Shown here: in pieces, positions 55,447 through 63,489 of the stretch
How the letters are laid out: every line of letters starts with the position of its first letter
Numbering within the stretch: position 1 is the first letter of the stretch
Origin: CACORA01 sp044234625
GTDB lineage: Bacteria; Planctomycetota; Planctomycetia; Pirellulales; UBA1268
NCBI GenBank assembly: GCA_044234625.1
Contig: JBIIIP010000002.1
Location: forward strand, 1-64,000
Reading direction: 5' to 3'
Length of the DNA stretch: 64,000 bases
Notes under the pieces: generated by a model
What the model saw: only the letters and a program-made list of their open reading frames with translations
The model's database searches: none
Told to the model about the DNA's origin: nothing
Position numbers and translations under genes: made by a program

Positions 55447-56277
55447 CTACCTCGAGATCCGCCCGCCGTCCGGGCTCGAGGCGGTGGCGTAGAGGCGGCG
55501 CGGCATGCGGCCGGCGAGAAAGGCCTGCCGCCCCGCGTAGCACGCGGCCTTCATCGCCCGCGCCATCCGCAGCGGCTCGGCCGCATGGGCGATGGCGGTG
55601 TTGAGGAGCACGCCATCCACGCCCAGTTCCATGGCCTCGGCGACGTCGCTGGCGGTACCGACCCCAGCATCCACGATCACCGGGTAGTCCGGATCGCCGT
55701 CCTTGAGATACTCCATGCAGATCCGCAGGTTGTTGGCATTGAGGATCCCCTGCCCGGAGCCGATCGGACTGCCGGCCGGCATCACGCTGGCGGCGCCGAG
55801 CTCCTTGAGACGCCGTGCCACCACGGGATCGTCGCTGGTGTAGACGAGCACGGTGAAAGAGTCCTCCACGAGACGGGCGGTGGCTTCGAGCGTGCCCACC
55901 GGGTCGGGCAACAGCGTCTTCGGGTCGCCCAACACCTCGAGCTTGACCCACTCGGCGCCGGGATTCCCGAGGTCGCGGAGCAGTTCCCGGCCGAGCCGGG
56001 CCACCCGCACCGCCTCGTCGGCCGTGTAGCAGCCGGCGGTGTTCGGCAGGAGCGTGTACCGCGAGGCGTCGAGATGGTCGAGGATGTTCTCGCCCGCGGC
56101 ATTGACGAGCCGCTCGCGGCGCACGGCCACGGTCACGCAGTCGGCGCCGGATGCCTCGAGGCAGCGGGCCATCTCCGCGTAGCTCGCATACTTGCCCGTG
56201 CCCACCACGAGCCGGCTGGTCAGGCTGACGCCGCCCACCCGGAGGGCATCGGCATCGGTATCGGTGGAAACGCTCAT
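55447..56277 (-). CDS. thiG: Thiazole synthase
   Basis: A 276-residue TIM-barrel enzyme. Seen: LRVGGVSLTSRLVVGTGKYASYAEM (active-site Lys region), CVTVAVRRERL, LPNTAGCYTADEAVRVARLGRELL, WVKLEVLGDPKTLLPDP (catalytic Lys), VMPAGSPIGSGQGI and VDAGVGTASDVAEAMELGVDGVLLNTAIA. It forms the thiazole phosphate of thiamine from DXP, dehydroglycine and ThiS thiocarboxylate. thiS lies 64 bp upstream in the same direction. The ATG at 56277 starts just before the conserved part; the longer frame to 56433 is antiphase inside thiS. The last about 15 residues are an extra tail. Confidence 0.95.
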   Translation of the reverse strand: MSVSTDTDADALRVGGVSLTSRLVVGTGKYASYAEMARCLEASGADCVTVAVRRERLVNAAGENILDHLDASRYTLLPNTAGCYTADEAVRVARLGRELLRDLGNPGAEWVKLEVLGDPKTLLPDPVGTLEATARLVEDSFTVLVYTSDDPVVARRLKELGAASVMPAGSPIGSGQGILNANNLRICMEYLKDGDPDYPVIVDAGVGTASDVAEAMELGVDGVLLNTAIAHAAEPLRMARAMKAACYAGRQAFLAGRMPRRLYATASSPDGGRISR

Positions 56278-56341
56278 CAGACCTTCGTCTACGAATCGTG
56301 CCGGCGGCGGCCCGCCCTGGCGACGGCCGGGCGGCCGGGCA

Positions 56342-56545
56342 TCAGCCGCCGCCCACGAGGGTGACGACTTCGAGTCGATCGCCTTCCGCAAGCATACAGC
56401 TTTCCAAGCGGGCCCGCGGCACGACCTCGCCATTCACCTCGACGGCGACGGGCCGGCCTTCGAGGCCCAGGTCGCGGACCAGCGCCAGGGCCGTCGCCCC
56501 GCAGTCGCACTCCCTTCGTTCGCCGTTCAGGATGATCGTGGGCAT
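56342..56545 (-). CDS. thiS: Sulfur carrier protein ThiS
   Basis: A 67-residue beta-grasp protein: PTIILNGERRECDCGATALA at the N-terminus, VAVEVNGEVVPRARLES in the middle and the C-terminal EGDRLEVVTLVGGG that ends in the Gly-Gly needed for thiocarboxylation. It passes sulfur to ThiG. It starts 5 bp after the stop of the 179-residue protein and precedes thiG. The thiF/thiH/thiO partners are not in the window. Confidence 0.92.
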   Translation of the reverse strand: MPTIILNGERRECDCGATALALVRDLGLEGRPVAVEVNGEVVPRARLESCMLAEGDRLEVVTLVGGG

Positions 56546-56550
56546 GGCGT

Positions 56551-57090
56551 TCAGGGCGTGGCCCCGCCGCCGCGCGGATTGGCCTTGTCGAGCAGCACGA
56601 ACTCGCCGACGAACGGCGCGCCAGTGGCCGACTGTTGCGGGCTCCACGGAATTCCATAAGCCACGGTGACGCCCGTCGCCGAATCAGTCACGTAGAGCAC
56701 CGAGGCCGCCAGCGGGACGCGGCCACCCCGGAGATCGGCCGTCCCGGCCACGAGAAGAAAACGCGGATTCTTCGCGTCGCCCGGCTTGAAGCCCAGATCC
56801 TTGAGCACGTTGCCCTTGTACGCCGCCGTGAACTTCCGGGCGTTGGGGTGCAGCACGCCACCGGAAAGATCGCCTGTCTCGAAATCGAGGATGAAGAAGC
56901 CTTCATTGGAGGAGTCGACGGGCGCCGTGCAGACGGCGAACGTGTCGTCGGCGAGCGACGTCACCGCGAACGCCTTGGGCAAGGCCGGGCGGGCGGCAGA
57001 CGCGACCACGAGCGCACCCGCGAGACCGCCCACCAGGGCCGCAAACCCAACACCGGCCGCTACGGCGGCCCCCTGCGACACACGTTTCAT
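56551..57090 (-). CDS. Membrane-anchored or exported protein of unknown function
   Basis: A 179-residue protein starting at the ATG at 57090 (GAGGGAG upstream). Seen: an N-terminal hydrophobic helix (AAVAAGVGFAALVGGLAGALVVASA), probably a signal anchor, then a beta-rich domain with FAVTSLADDTFAVCTAPVDS, GFFILDFETGDLSGGVLHPN, PRFLLVAGTADLRGG and ASVLYVTDSATGVTVAYGIPW. The repeated '..F.L.D..TG.L' character is propeller- or sandwich-like. I do not recognise a family; similar small proteins occur in planctomycetes. It is 34 bp after the WD40 gene and 5 bp before thiS. Confidence 0.7.
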   Translation of the reverse strand: MKRVSQGAAVAAGVGFAALVGGLAGALVVASAARPALPKAFAVTSLADDTFAVCTAPVDSSNEGFFILDFETGDLSGGVLHPNARKFTAAYKGNVLKDLGFKPGDAKNPRFLLVAGTADLRGGRVPLAASVLYVTDSATGVTVAYGIPWSPQQSATGAPFVGEFVLLDKANPRGGGATP

Positions 57091-57124
57091 GCACTCCCTC
57101 CCTCGGTCACGATGTGGTCGCTGA

Positions 57125-58774
57125 TCACTTCGCCGGCGCGGCCGCGGCCCTGGGCACGACCATGAGACGGAACTTTCCCAGCGCGTGCTGGCCGTCGGCA
57201 TACTGCTGGTCGATGGTCACCGTGAGCGGAGCGCCCGCGGGCACCTTCACATCGGGGGCGAGGTCGAACGTTGCCACGAGCGGCTTGCCCGTGCCACCGG
57301 CGATCGCCCAGCCGGTGGCGGGGTTGTCGTCGATGGCGCCGGCCGCCGTGAAGTTGGGCTGCTCATGTTCGGCCGTCGCACAGCAGAAGGTGGCCTTCGT
57401 GGGCGTGTCCGCCTTTCCGGGCTCACCGTAGAGGACGCTGAACGTCGTGACCACGAAGTTGCCGTTGCCGGCGCGGCCAGGCCCCTGCGAAGGCAGGCTC
57501 GGGTCGGGCAGCACCTCCAGCCGGATCGACTTCGGCTCGACGCCGGCGGGCAACGCGGTCTTCACGGAGTAGGTGTCTTGGGAGAGGTTGCCGGCCACCA
57601 ACACGATCCCATCCGCCGCGATCGCGGCCGTGGCTCCGGCCATGCTCTTGAAGTCGGTCGGCAGGAGCGGCAATGGCTCGACGCCGGAGGCAGGCTGCGT
57701 TGCGGCCGGGGCAGCCGGCGGCACGGGGTCGGCAGGCGGTGTGGGGGGAGGGGGCGTGGCAGCCACGGCGGCCGGCGGAGGAGGCGGCGGGGGCAGCAGT
57801 TTGGCGGCCGGCACGGAGACGAGACTGGCTCCGGCATGCGTGCCGACGAGCATCGTCCTGCCGTCGGGGGCGAACGTGACGCACCACACGCTCGACGTGG
57901 CCGCCGGAGGACCTTCCTGCTCGCCCTGGGCATTCACGTCCCAGAGTTTCACGGTCCCGTCGAGGCAGCCACTGGCCAAGCGGCCGCCGTCGGGCGAGAA
58001 GGCCACGCTCGTCACCCAGTCCTTGTGGCCTTTGAAGGTGGCCCGCTCCTTGCCGTCGGCGATCGTCCAGAGCCTGATCGTGCGATCCGCGCCGGCGGAG
58101 GCGAGCACCGCGCCATCCGGCGAAAACGCCACCGACCAGATCGCGTCGCCGTGTCCCTCGAGCTTGGTCTTCTCGGCGCCGCTGGCCACGTCCCAGAGCT
58201 TCACGACCTTGTCGCCACCACCGGTGGCGAGCGTGCCGCCGTCAGGCGAAAACTGCACGGCCGTGGCCGGCCCGGCGTGGGCGGCGATCGCCCTCAACTC
58301 ATCGCCGTTTTCCGTGCCCCACACGATCACCGTGCCATCCTCCCCCGCCGTCGCCAGTTTCGAGCCGTCGGGGGAAATATCGAGCGCTCGCACCCAGCCC
58401 TTGTGCTTCTTCAGATCGACTTTCAGCGTCCGCGAGGCGAAGTCCCAGAGTTTCACGAGGCCGTCATAGCCGGCGGTGGCGGCGAGTTTGCCATCCTGCG
58501 AGATCTTCACCGCCCAGACCGACGTTGGATGGCCGGCGAGATCACCCAGGCGGGTGCCATCGGCCTTCCACACCACGGCGTCGCCGGGGCGATAGAGCAG
58601 GCTCTCGCCTCCGACGGTGACGAACGAACCGCCGTCATGGGCAAAGTCGGCCGCGATGACCCAGCGGGGAAAGGCCGCCAGTGTTTCGGGGGCGACGGGG
58701 TCGGCGGAGGACGCGGACCGCGCCGCCGCGGCCGCCCCGAGCGCGGCGAGGAGAAACAGGGGCAAGCATCGCAT
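57125..58774 (-). CDS. Secreted WD40 repeat protein with C-terminal planctomycete-type domain
   Basis: A 549-residue protein; the ATG at 58774 directly precedes a signal peptide (CLPLFLLAALGAAAAARSASSA), and the start at 58786 adds only four residues. Residues about 35-320 hold about seven WD40 blades (AGHPTSVWAVKISQDGKLAA, KHKGWVRALDISPDGSKLAT, GHGDAIWSVAFSPDGAVLAS, GHKDWVTSVAFSPDGGRLAS, each ending KLWD or RLW). A Pro/Ala linker follows (about 325-385), then a C-terminal domain with GRAGNGNFVVTTFSV and NPATGWAIAGGTGKP, a discoidin-like module common in planctomycete proteins with DUF1549/DUF1553. Probably a periplasmic or surface scaffold. First gene of the long minus-strand run down to 51060. 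Confidence 0.85.
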   Translation of the reverse strand: MRCLPLFLLAALGAAAAARSASSADPVAPETLAAFPRWVIAADFAHDGGSFVTVGGESLLYRPGDAVVWKADGTRLGDLAGHPTSVWAVKISQDGKLAATAGYDGLVKLWDFASRTLKVDLKKHKGWVRALDISPDGSKLATAGEDGTVIVWGTENGDELRAIAAHAGPATAVQFSPDGGTLATGGGDKVVKLWDVASGAEKTKLEGHGDAIWSVAFSPDGAVLASAGADRTIRLWTIADGKERATFKGHKDWVTSVAFSPDGGRLASGCLDGTVKLWDVNAQGEQEGPPAATSSVWCVTFAPDGRTMLVGTHAGASLVSVPAAKLLPPPPPPPAAVAATPPPPTPPADPVPPAAPAATQPASGVEPLPLLPTDFKSMAGATAAIAADGIVLVAGNLSQDTYSVKTALPAGVEPKSIRLEVLPDPSLPSQGPGRAGNGNFVVTTFSVLYGEPGKADTPTKATFCCATAEHEQPNFTAAGAIDDNPATGWAIAGGTGKPLVATFDLAPDVKVPAGAPLTVTIDQQYADGQHALGKFRLMVVPRAAAAPAK

Positions 58775-58930
58775 GGCTTCGATCATCCGATGGGATAGTG
58801 AACCCGTGGCGACGCCGTCGCCGCGACTGGCCCCCCAGTATAGTTGCCGCGCCGACCGCGTTCGACCGAAGAAAAAATCGGTCTCGCCCGCCTCCTGCGT
58901 CGTGCGCCCGCGGGCTCGTTCTCCGGGCCG

Positions 58931-60073
58931 TCAGGCCACTGCCAGCATCCGCTCGAGCGCCACGACCGACCACCGCGCCGTCTCGTCATCGACACGGATC
59001 ACGTTCACCGGCCTGCCCCGCTCAAGGTGCTCCAGGCTCCAGCAGAGATGGGCCAGGTCGATGCGATACATCGTCGCGCACATGCAGACCACCGGCGACA
59101 GAAAGCGGATCGTCTGCTCCGGGTGCCGCTGCTCCAGCCGCTTGACGAGGTGCAGCTCCGTGCCGATCGCCCAGGTCGTCCCGGGAGCCGCCTCGTCGAC
59201 CTGCCTGAGGATATAGCTCGTCGAGCCGGCAAGATCGGCCTTGTCGACGACTTCCATCGAGCATTCCGGGTGGACGAGCACCTTCACGCCGGGAAGGGCG
59301 GCCCGCATGGCGTCGACGTGCTCCGGCTTGAACATGGCGTGCACGCTGCAATGGCCCTGCCAGAGGATCACGCGGCTCTTCTGCAGTTGCTCCCGCGAGT
59401 TGCCCCCAAGCGTGGGGTCATGGGGATTCCACACGCGCATCTCGTCGAGCGGGATGCCCATCTTCCGCGCGGTGTTGCGGCCCAGGTGCTGGTCGGGGAA
59501 AAAAAGCACGCGACGGGTGCGGGCGAACGCCCATTCGAGCACGGCGCGGGCGTTGCTCGACGTGCAGACGATGCCGCCATGTCGGCCGCAGAAAGCCTTC
59601 AGGCTGGCGGCGGAGTTGATGTAGGTGACGGGCGTCACGTCCGACGTGTCGATCACGCCGCCGAGGTCGGCCCAGGCATCCTCCACCTGCTCGATGCCGG
59701 CCATGTCGGCCATCGAGCAGCCGGCCGCCATGTCGGGAAGCACCACCGTGATCCGGCGACCGCCGCGGGCGGCCAGCCGCTCCGGACGGTTGACGAGGAT
59801 GTCGGCCGTCTCGGCCATGAAGTGGACGCCGCAAAACACGATCGCCTCGCAGCCCGCGCGCTCGGCGGCCGACTTCGAGAGCTGGTAGCTGTCGCCCTGC
59901 AGATCCGCGTGGGCGATCACGCCATCCTGCTGGTAATGATGGCCGAGGATCACCAGCCGCGGGCCCATCCGCCGGCGCACCGCCTCGATCCGCGCGTCGA
60001 GCACGGCATCCTCGAGCCCGCGGTAGGCAGGGAACGGACTGGCCAGGACGACGTCGGCGACGGAGGTGGGCAT
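58931..60073 (-). CDS. nadA: Quinolinate synthase A
   Basis: A 380-residue enzyme of the longer NadA type. Seen: LVILGHHYQQDGVIAHADLQGDSYQLSK, IVFCGVHFMAETADIL (cluster Cys), PDMAAGCSMADM, VTYINSAASLKAFCGRHGGIVCTSSNA, FFPDQHLGRNTA, VWNPHDPTLGG, ILWQGHCSVHAMF (cluster Cys), VHPECSMEVVDKAD, AIGTELHLVKRL and VVCMCATMYRI (third cluster Cys). It makes quinolinate from iminoaspartate and DHAP with a 4Fe-4S cluster in NAD synthesis. A TATACA hexamer 9 nt upstream (60083-60088, minus) suggests a very short leader. No nadB or nadC nearby. The longer frame to 60511 is rejected. Confidence 0.94.
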   Translation of the reverse strand: MPTSVADVVLASPFPAYRGLEDAVLDARIEAVRRRMGPRLVILGHHYQQDGVIAHADLQGDSYQLSKSAAERAGCEAIVFCGVHFMAETADILVNRPERLAARGGRRITVVLPDMAAGCSMADMAGIEQVEDAWADLGGVIDTSDVTPVTYINSAASLKAFCGRHGGIVCTSSNARAVLEWAFARTRRVLFFPDQHLGRNTARKMGIPLDEMRVWNPHDPTLGGNSREQLQKSRVILWQGHCSVHAMFKPEHVDAMRAALPGVKVLVHPECSMEVVDKADLAGSTSYILRQVDEAAPGTTWAIGTELHLVKRLEQRHPEQTIRFLSPVVCMCATMYRIDLAHLCWSLEHLERGRPVNVIRVDDETARWSVVALERMLAVA

Positions 60074-60184
60074 GCAACGTAGTGTATAGAGGGGAGTGCC
60101 GCTGCGTAGGCGGCCGCAGACGCTATACTGCGGCTTCGTTTCCCCGGCAGAATGGTCACTCCTCGGAAGGCTGAAAGGGTCGAA

Positions 60185-60547
60185 ATGGCACGGAAAATCG
60201 TGAATCGCAAGGAGCTCAGGGCGCAGGCGGATGCCGCCGAGGCCAAGGCCAAGACGGCCAAGAAGGGCACCAAGGAGAAGGCCCCGAAGGAAACCAAGGC
60301 GAAGAAGGAGAAAGCCGCCAAGGAGCCCAAGGAAAAGAAGCCGGCCGCCAAGAAGACGAGCCGCAAGAAGACCGCCAAGGAAGCCCGCATGAAGGCCTAC
60401 TGGGGCGTCTTCAATCCGTCCATGAAGCGGCTTGTGATGTTCGAATATGCCGACAAGAAGGCCGCCGAGAAGAAGGCCGCCGACCTCACTGCCTCCTCGC
60501 GGTCGACCCACTTCATCCAGCTGGTCAAGGAAGCGATCGCCGAGTGA
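60185..60547 (+). CDS. Lys/Ala-rich histone H1-like protein
   Basis: A 120-residue strongly basic protein. The start at ATG 60185 has AAAGGG upstream; an ATG at 60152 would add 11 residues. The first about 75 residues are a Lys/Ala-rich, disordered tail (AKAKTAKKGTKEKAPKETKA, KKPAAKKTSRKKTAKEARMK), typical of bacterial H1-like DNA-binding tails. The last about 45 residues form a small domain, KAYWGVFNPSMKRLVMFEYADKK, ending in STHFIQLVKEAIAE. Nucleoid or RNA binding is inferred from charge. A TATACT at 60124-60129 is a good -10 candidate. The next gene starts 26 bp after its stop. Confidence 0.8.
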   Translation: MARKIVNRKELRAQADAAEAKAKTAKKGTKEKAPKETKAKKEKAAKEPKEKKPAAKKTSRKKTAKEARMKAYWGVFNPSMKRLVMFEYADKKAAEKKAADLTASSRSTHFIQLVKEAIAE

Positions 60548-60573
60548 CGCCGTCGCCGAAGGAGGCCAATAGC

Positions 60574-61275
60574 ATGCCGCGCCTGCCCGTGATGCACCGT
60601 CTGCTCGCCGTGCGCGGGATCGTGGCCGTGGCCGTGGCCGTAATGCTGATCGGTGGCGGAGGTTGCGGCGGCAAGGGAGCGAAGAAGGCGAAGAAAGCGG
60701 GCGGCACCAAGACGCAGGAGCCGGGTCCGCCCCCGGTCGATTCCGACACGGCCTTCACGGTCGACGACGGCCGCGTCAGCGTGTCGTCGCCAACGGGCTG
60801 GGCACGGGCCCCGCGGTCCGACGACTACCTCGTCAAATACCAGCCAAACCGCAAGAAGACCTTCCCCGCGATCGCGGTCACGGCGCATGACGCGCCGGAG
60901 GGTTTTTCGCAGGTGACTTCCGAGAACCACGACGCTTTCACCGCGGCCATCACCGACAGCCTGGCCGACGCCTTCGAGGCGAAGGCTTCTGGACCCCTGG
61001 TGAAAAAGCCCGGTGCCGTGTCGCTCGGGCCGCACTGCGGCGTTGCCTGGGCCCTCCCCTTGCAGACGGAGGAGAACGGCGTGAAGGAGACGAACGAGCA
61101 GCAGTTCTACGCGGTGGTCATCGACGGGCGGATGTATACGGTCACCGCAAGCGCGCCGAAGGGAAAACTCGACTCCGCTGCCAAGGCCGCGGCCCGCGCG
61201 GTGGCCGGCGCCCTGACCGCGCCGGAGGCGACCCCCGCAGTGGAAACGCCTGCAGCGGAAACGCCCGCTGAATAG
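60574..61275 (+). CDS. Probable lipoprotein of unknown function
   Basis: A 233-residue protein; the ATG at 60574 follows GGAGG. Seen: a signal sequence (VRGIVAVAVAVMLIGGGGCGG) whose LIGGGGC fits a loose lipobox, a Lys/Gly linker, then a domain of about 150 residues starting FTVDDGRVSVSSPTGWARAP and with YLVKYQPNRKKTFPAIAVTA, GPHCGVAWALPLQTEENGVK and QQFYAVVIDGRMYTVTA, which reads like a PsbP/DUF1795-type fold (inference). The tail repeats AETPA. Follows the Lys-rich protein gene by 26 bp. Confidence 0.65.
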   Translation: MPRLPVMHRLLAVRGIVAVAVAVMLIGGGGCGGKGAKKAKKAGGTKTQEPGPPPVDSDTAFTVDDGRVSVSSPTGWARAPRSDDYLVKYQPNRKKTFPAIAVTAHDAPEGFSQVTSENHDAFTAAITDSLADAFEAKASGPLVKKPGAVSLGPHCGVAWALPLQTEENGVKETNEQQFYAVVIDGRMYTVTASAPKGKLDSAAKAAARAVAGALTAPEATPAVETPAAETPAE

Positions 61276-61302
61276 GCGGCCATCCGTCCGCAGCACGATC
61301 GC

Positions 61303-62118
61303 TCAGCCCCACGGGCTCTTCCAGTCGCCCCACGCATCGAGGTAGCGGCGCAGCCCCGGGTGCTTTTCCGCCTTCGCAGCAATCCACTCCCGCGCCTCTT
61401 CGATGAGGGCATGTTCCTTCTTGATGTCGAGGTCACCCACGACCACGCGGGAACGGAGGAAGACGAAGTAGGTGTCGAGCACGTCGCCGCGGCAGTAGTC
61501 GTGGATCTCCGCGGACTTGCCCGCGTCCCACAGGTCTTGGACCATGTGCCCCGCCACGTCCATCTTGCCCGGCTTGCCGATCAGGTTCGCCGCCAGCGAC
61601 AGTCCGCCGTTGAACCGCGAGGCACCGCTGTTGGTGAGCCATTCGTGGAGGTCGAGGTGCGCAAACGTGTTGTAGCGGTACCGCGGCTGGTCGAAGCTCT
61701 TGCGATCTTCGGCGAACCAGTCGGGAATGGAGATGCCGTAGCGGAAGGCGCACAGTTCGAGCAGCGGCATGTCGAAGCCGCGGCCGTTGAAGCTCACCAG
61801 CCGCGGCCGGTTGTTGCGCCGCCACCCCTCCCAAAACCCCTTCACGATCTCGTGCGGCCGCGAGTGTTCCTCGTCGAGGGAGACCAGGTCCAACAGGCGG
61901 TAATCCGCCCCCACCTTCGCCACCACCAGCGACACGGGCAACTGGAAGGTGTAGGGGATGAAGTCCTTGCCGTTCTCGACGAGCAACTCCTCGCGGTACT
62001 TCTTGATCGCTCCCTTCGGATCGAGCTTCTCTCCCGGATACCGGAGCCGCGAAATCAGCGCCCCGTCGGCCACGCTCTCGATGTCGAACACCAGGCAGGC
62101 GGCTTCTTGTCTTGCCAT
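61303..62118 (-). CDS. Predicted DEDD 3'-5' exonuclease (PF10108 type)
   Basis: A 271-residue protein. Seen the three exonuclease motifs of the DnaQ-like fold: LVFDIESVADG (ExoI: D and E), RLVSFNGRGFDMPLLELCAF (ExoII: N-x3-FD) and EIHDYCRGDVLDTYFVFLR (ExoIII: Y-x3-D). The arrangement and the PYTFQLPVSLVVAKV stretch match the predicted polymerase-B-like 3'-5' exonuclease family PF10108. It should trim DNA or RNA 3' ends; the pathway is unknown. Starts 7 bp after the Gfo/Idh/MocA stop, so probably co-transcribed. Confidence 0.82.
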   Translation of the reverse strand: MARQEAACLVFDIESVADGALISRLRYPGEKLDPKGAIKKYREELLVENGKDFIPYTFQLPVSLVVAKVGADYRLLDLVSLDEEHSRPHEIVKGFWEGWRRNNRPRLVSFNGRGFDMPLLELCAFRYGISIPDWFAEDRKSFDQPRYRYNTFAHLDLHEWLTNSGASRFNGGLSLAANLIGKPGKMDVAGHMVQDLWDAGKSAEIHDYCRGDVLDTYFVFLRSRVVVGDLDIKKEHALIEEAREWIAAKAEKHPGLRRYLDAWGDWKSPWG

Positions 62119-62125
62119 CGGAGGC

Positions 62126-63322
62126 TCACCGGCGGGCGAGGGGATGCTTCAGCGGGAGCCATGCGCCGTCGGCCTTGCTCGACGCCACCGACTGCTCGAT
62201 GAAATACATCCCCTCCACGCCGTCGTGGATGTTCGGATAGACGGTGTCGGTCTTCTCGAAGGCGCGGCCCGTCGCCGCCAGTTCGATGGCGTCGTAGGCA
62301 GCGCGGTAGATGTTGGCAAAGGCCTCGAAAAACGCCTCCGGGTGCCCCGAGGGCAGGCGGCAGGCGGCCTTGCCGGCGGCGTTCATGAACGGGGCGCTGG
62401 GGTCGCGGGTGTAGATGGCATGCGGATGGCCGTTGCGGCGGACGATCATCTGGTTCGGGTTTTCCTGGTGCCATTCGAGGCTGGCCAGCGTGCCGTCGAT
62501 CTCGATCCGCACGTCGTTCTCGCGGCCGTGGCTGATCTGCGAGGCGGTCACCGTGCCCAAAGCGCCGTTGCCGTAGCGGATCACGGCGTGGCCGTAGTCG
62601 TCGAGGGCCCGGTCGGGTTCGTAGATCTTCAGGTTCGCGCTGATCTTCTCGGGAAGCAGGCCCGTCATGAAGCGACCGAGGTTGTAGGCATGCGTGCCGA
62701 TGTCGCCGAAGGCGCCGGCCGCGCCGCTCCGCTTGGGATCGGTTCTCCAAGCGGCCTGCTTTTGGCCCTCGGCCTCGAGCTTGGTCCGCAGCCAGCCCTG
62801 GATGTATTCGGCCCGTATGGCCTGGATGTCGCCCAACTCGCCGGAGAGGATCATCTCCCGGGCCTGGCGGACGAGCGGATAGCCGGTGTAGTTGTGGCTC
62901 ACGGCAAAGACCACCGCCGACTTTTTCACGATCTCGGCGAGGGCCTCGGCCTCGGCCAGCGTGAGCGTGAGCGGCTTGTCGCAGACCACGTGGAAGCCCG
63001 CCTCGACGGCTGCCTTCGCTACCGGAAAATGCATGTGGTTGGGCGTCGTGATGGAGACGAAGTCGATCCGCTTGTCGGCCGGGAGGCCGTTTTCCTTGGC
63101 CAGCATCTCCTCGTAGGAGCCGTAGGCCCGCGCTGGATCGACCGCGTAATCGGCGGCGCTGGCCTTGGACCGCGCGGGGTCGCTGGAAAACGCCCCAGCC
63201 ACCAGTTCGGCCCGGTTGTCGAGCACGGCCGCCGTGATGTGCACGCGGCCGATGAACGACCCCTGCCCGCCTCCCACGATGCCCATGCGGAGTTTTCTGC
63301 CTAGTGCGCCGTTGGTGGCCAT
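62126..63322 (-). CDS. Gfo/Idh/MocA family NAD(P)-dependent oxidoreductase
   Basis: A 398-residue enzyme. Seen: the Rossmann motif MGIVGGGQGSFIGRVH (GGGxGxxxG), FVSITTPNHMHFPVAKAAVEAGFHVVCDKPLTLTLAEAE (catalytic EKP is DKP here, Lys kept), FAVSHNYTGYPLVRQAREMI, GAFGDIGTHAYNLGRFMTG (GxHxxD-like region) and C-terminal AFFEAFANIYRAAYDAIE with YPNIHDGVEGMYFIEQSV. It oxidises or reduces a sugar or inositol derivative; planctomycetes carry many such enzymes. Start ATG 63322 with AGGAGA upstream; a TACATT at 63401-63406 (minus) is a possible -10. Confidence 0.9.
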   Translation of the reverse strand: MATNGALGRKLRMGIVGGGQGSFIGRVHITAAVLDNRAELVAGAFSSDPARSKASAADYAVDPARAYGSYEEMLAKENGLPADKRIDFVSITTPNHMHFPVAKAAVEAGFHVVCDKPLTLTLAEAEALAEIVKKSAVVFAVSHNYTGYPLVRQAREMILSGELGDIQAIRAEYIQGWLRTKLEAEGQKQAAWRTDPKRSGAAGAFGDIGTHAYNLGRFMTGLLPEKISANLKIYEPDRALDDYGHAVIRYGNGALGTVTASQISHGRENDVRIEIDGTLASLEWHQENPNQMIVRRNGHPHAIYTRDPSAPFMNAAGKAACRLPSGHPEAFFEAFANIYRAAYDAIELAATGRAFEKTDTVYPNIHDGVEGMYFIEQSVASSKADGAWLPLKHPLARR

Positions 63323-63489
63323 GCCCGTCGATCTCCTCTCGCTCGCGATCGGTGACTCACCCCTGGGGCACCCGCCCCGGAGAGGCGATCGCGACGGCGA
63401 AATGTAGCACAGCGGCCCGCGGCTGGGCAGCGGCCCACGCCGTCGGCGGCGGTTGCCGCCGGCCAAGGCCCGAGCCTACGATGCAGCCG

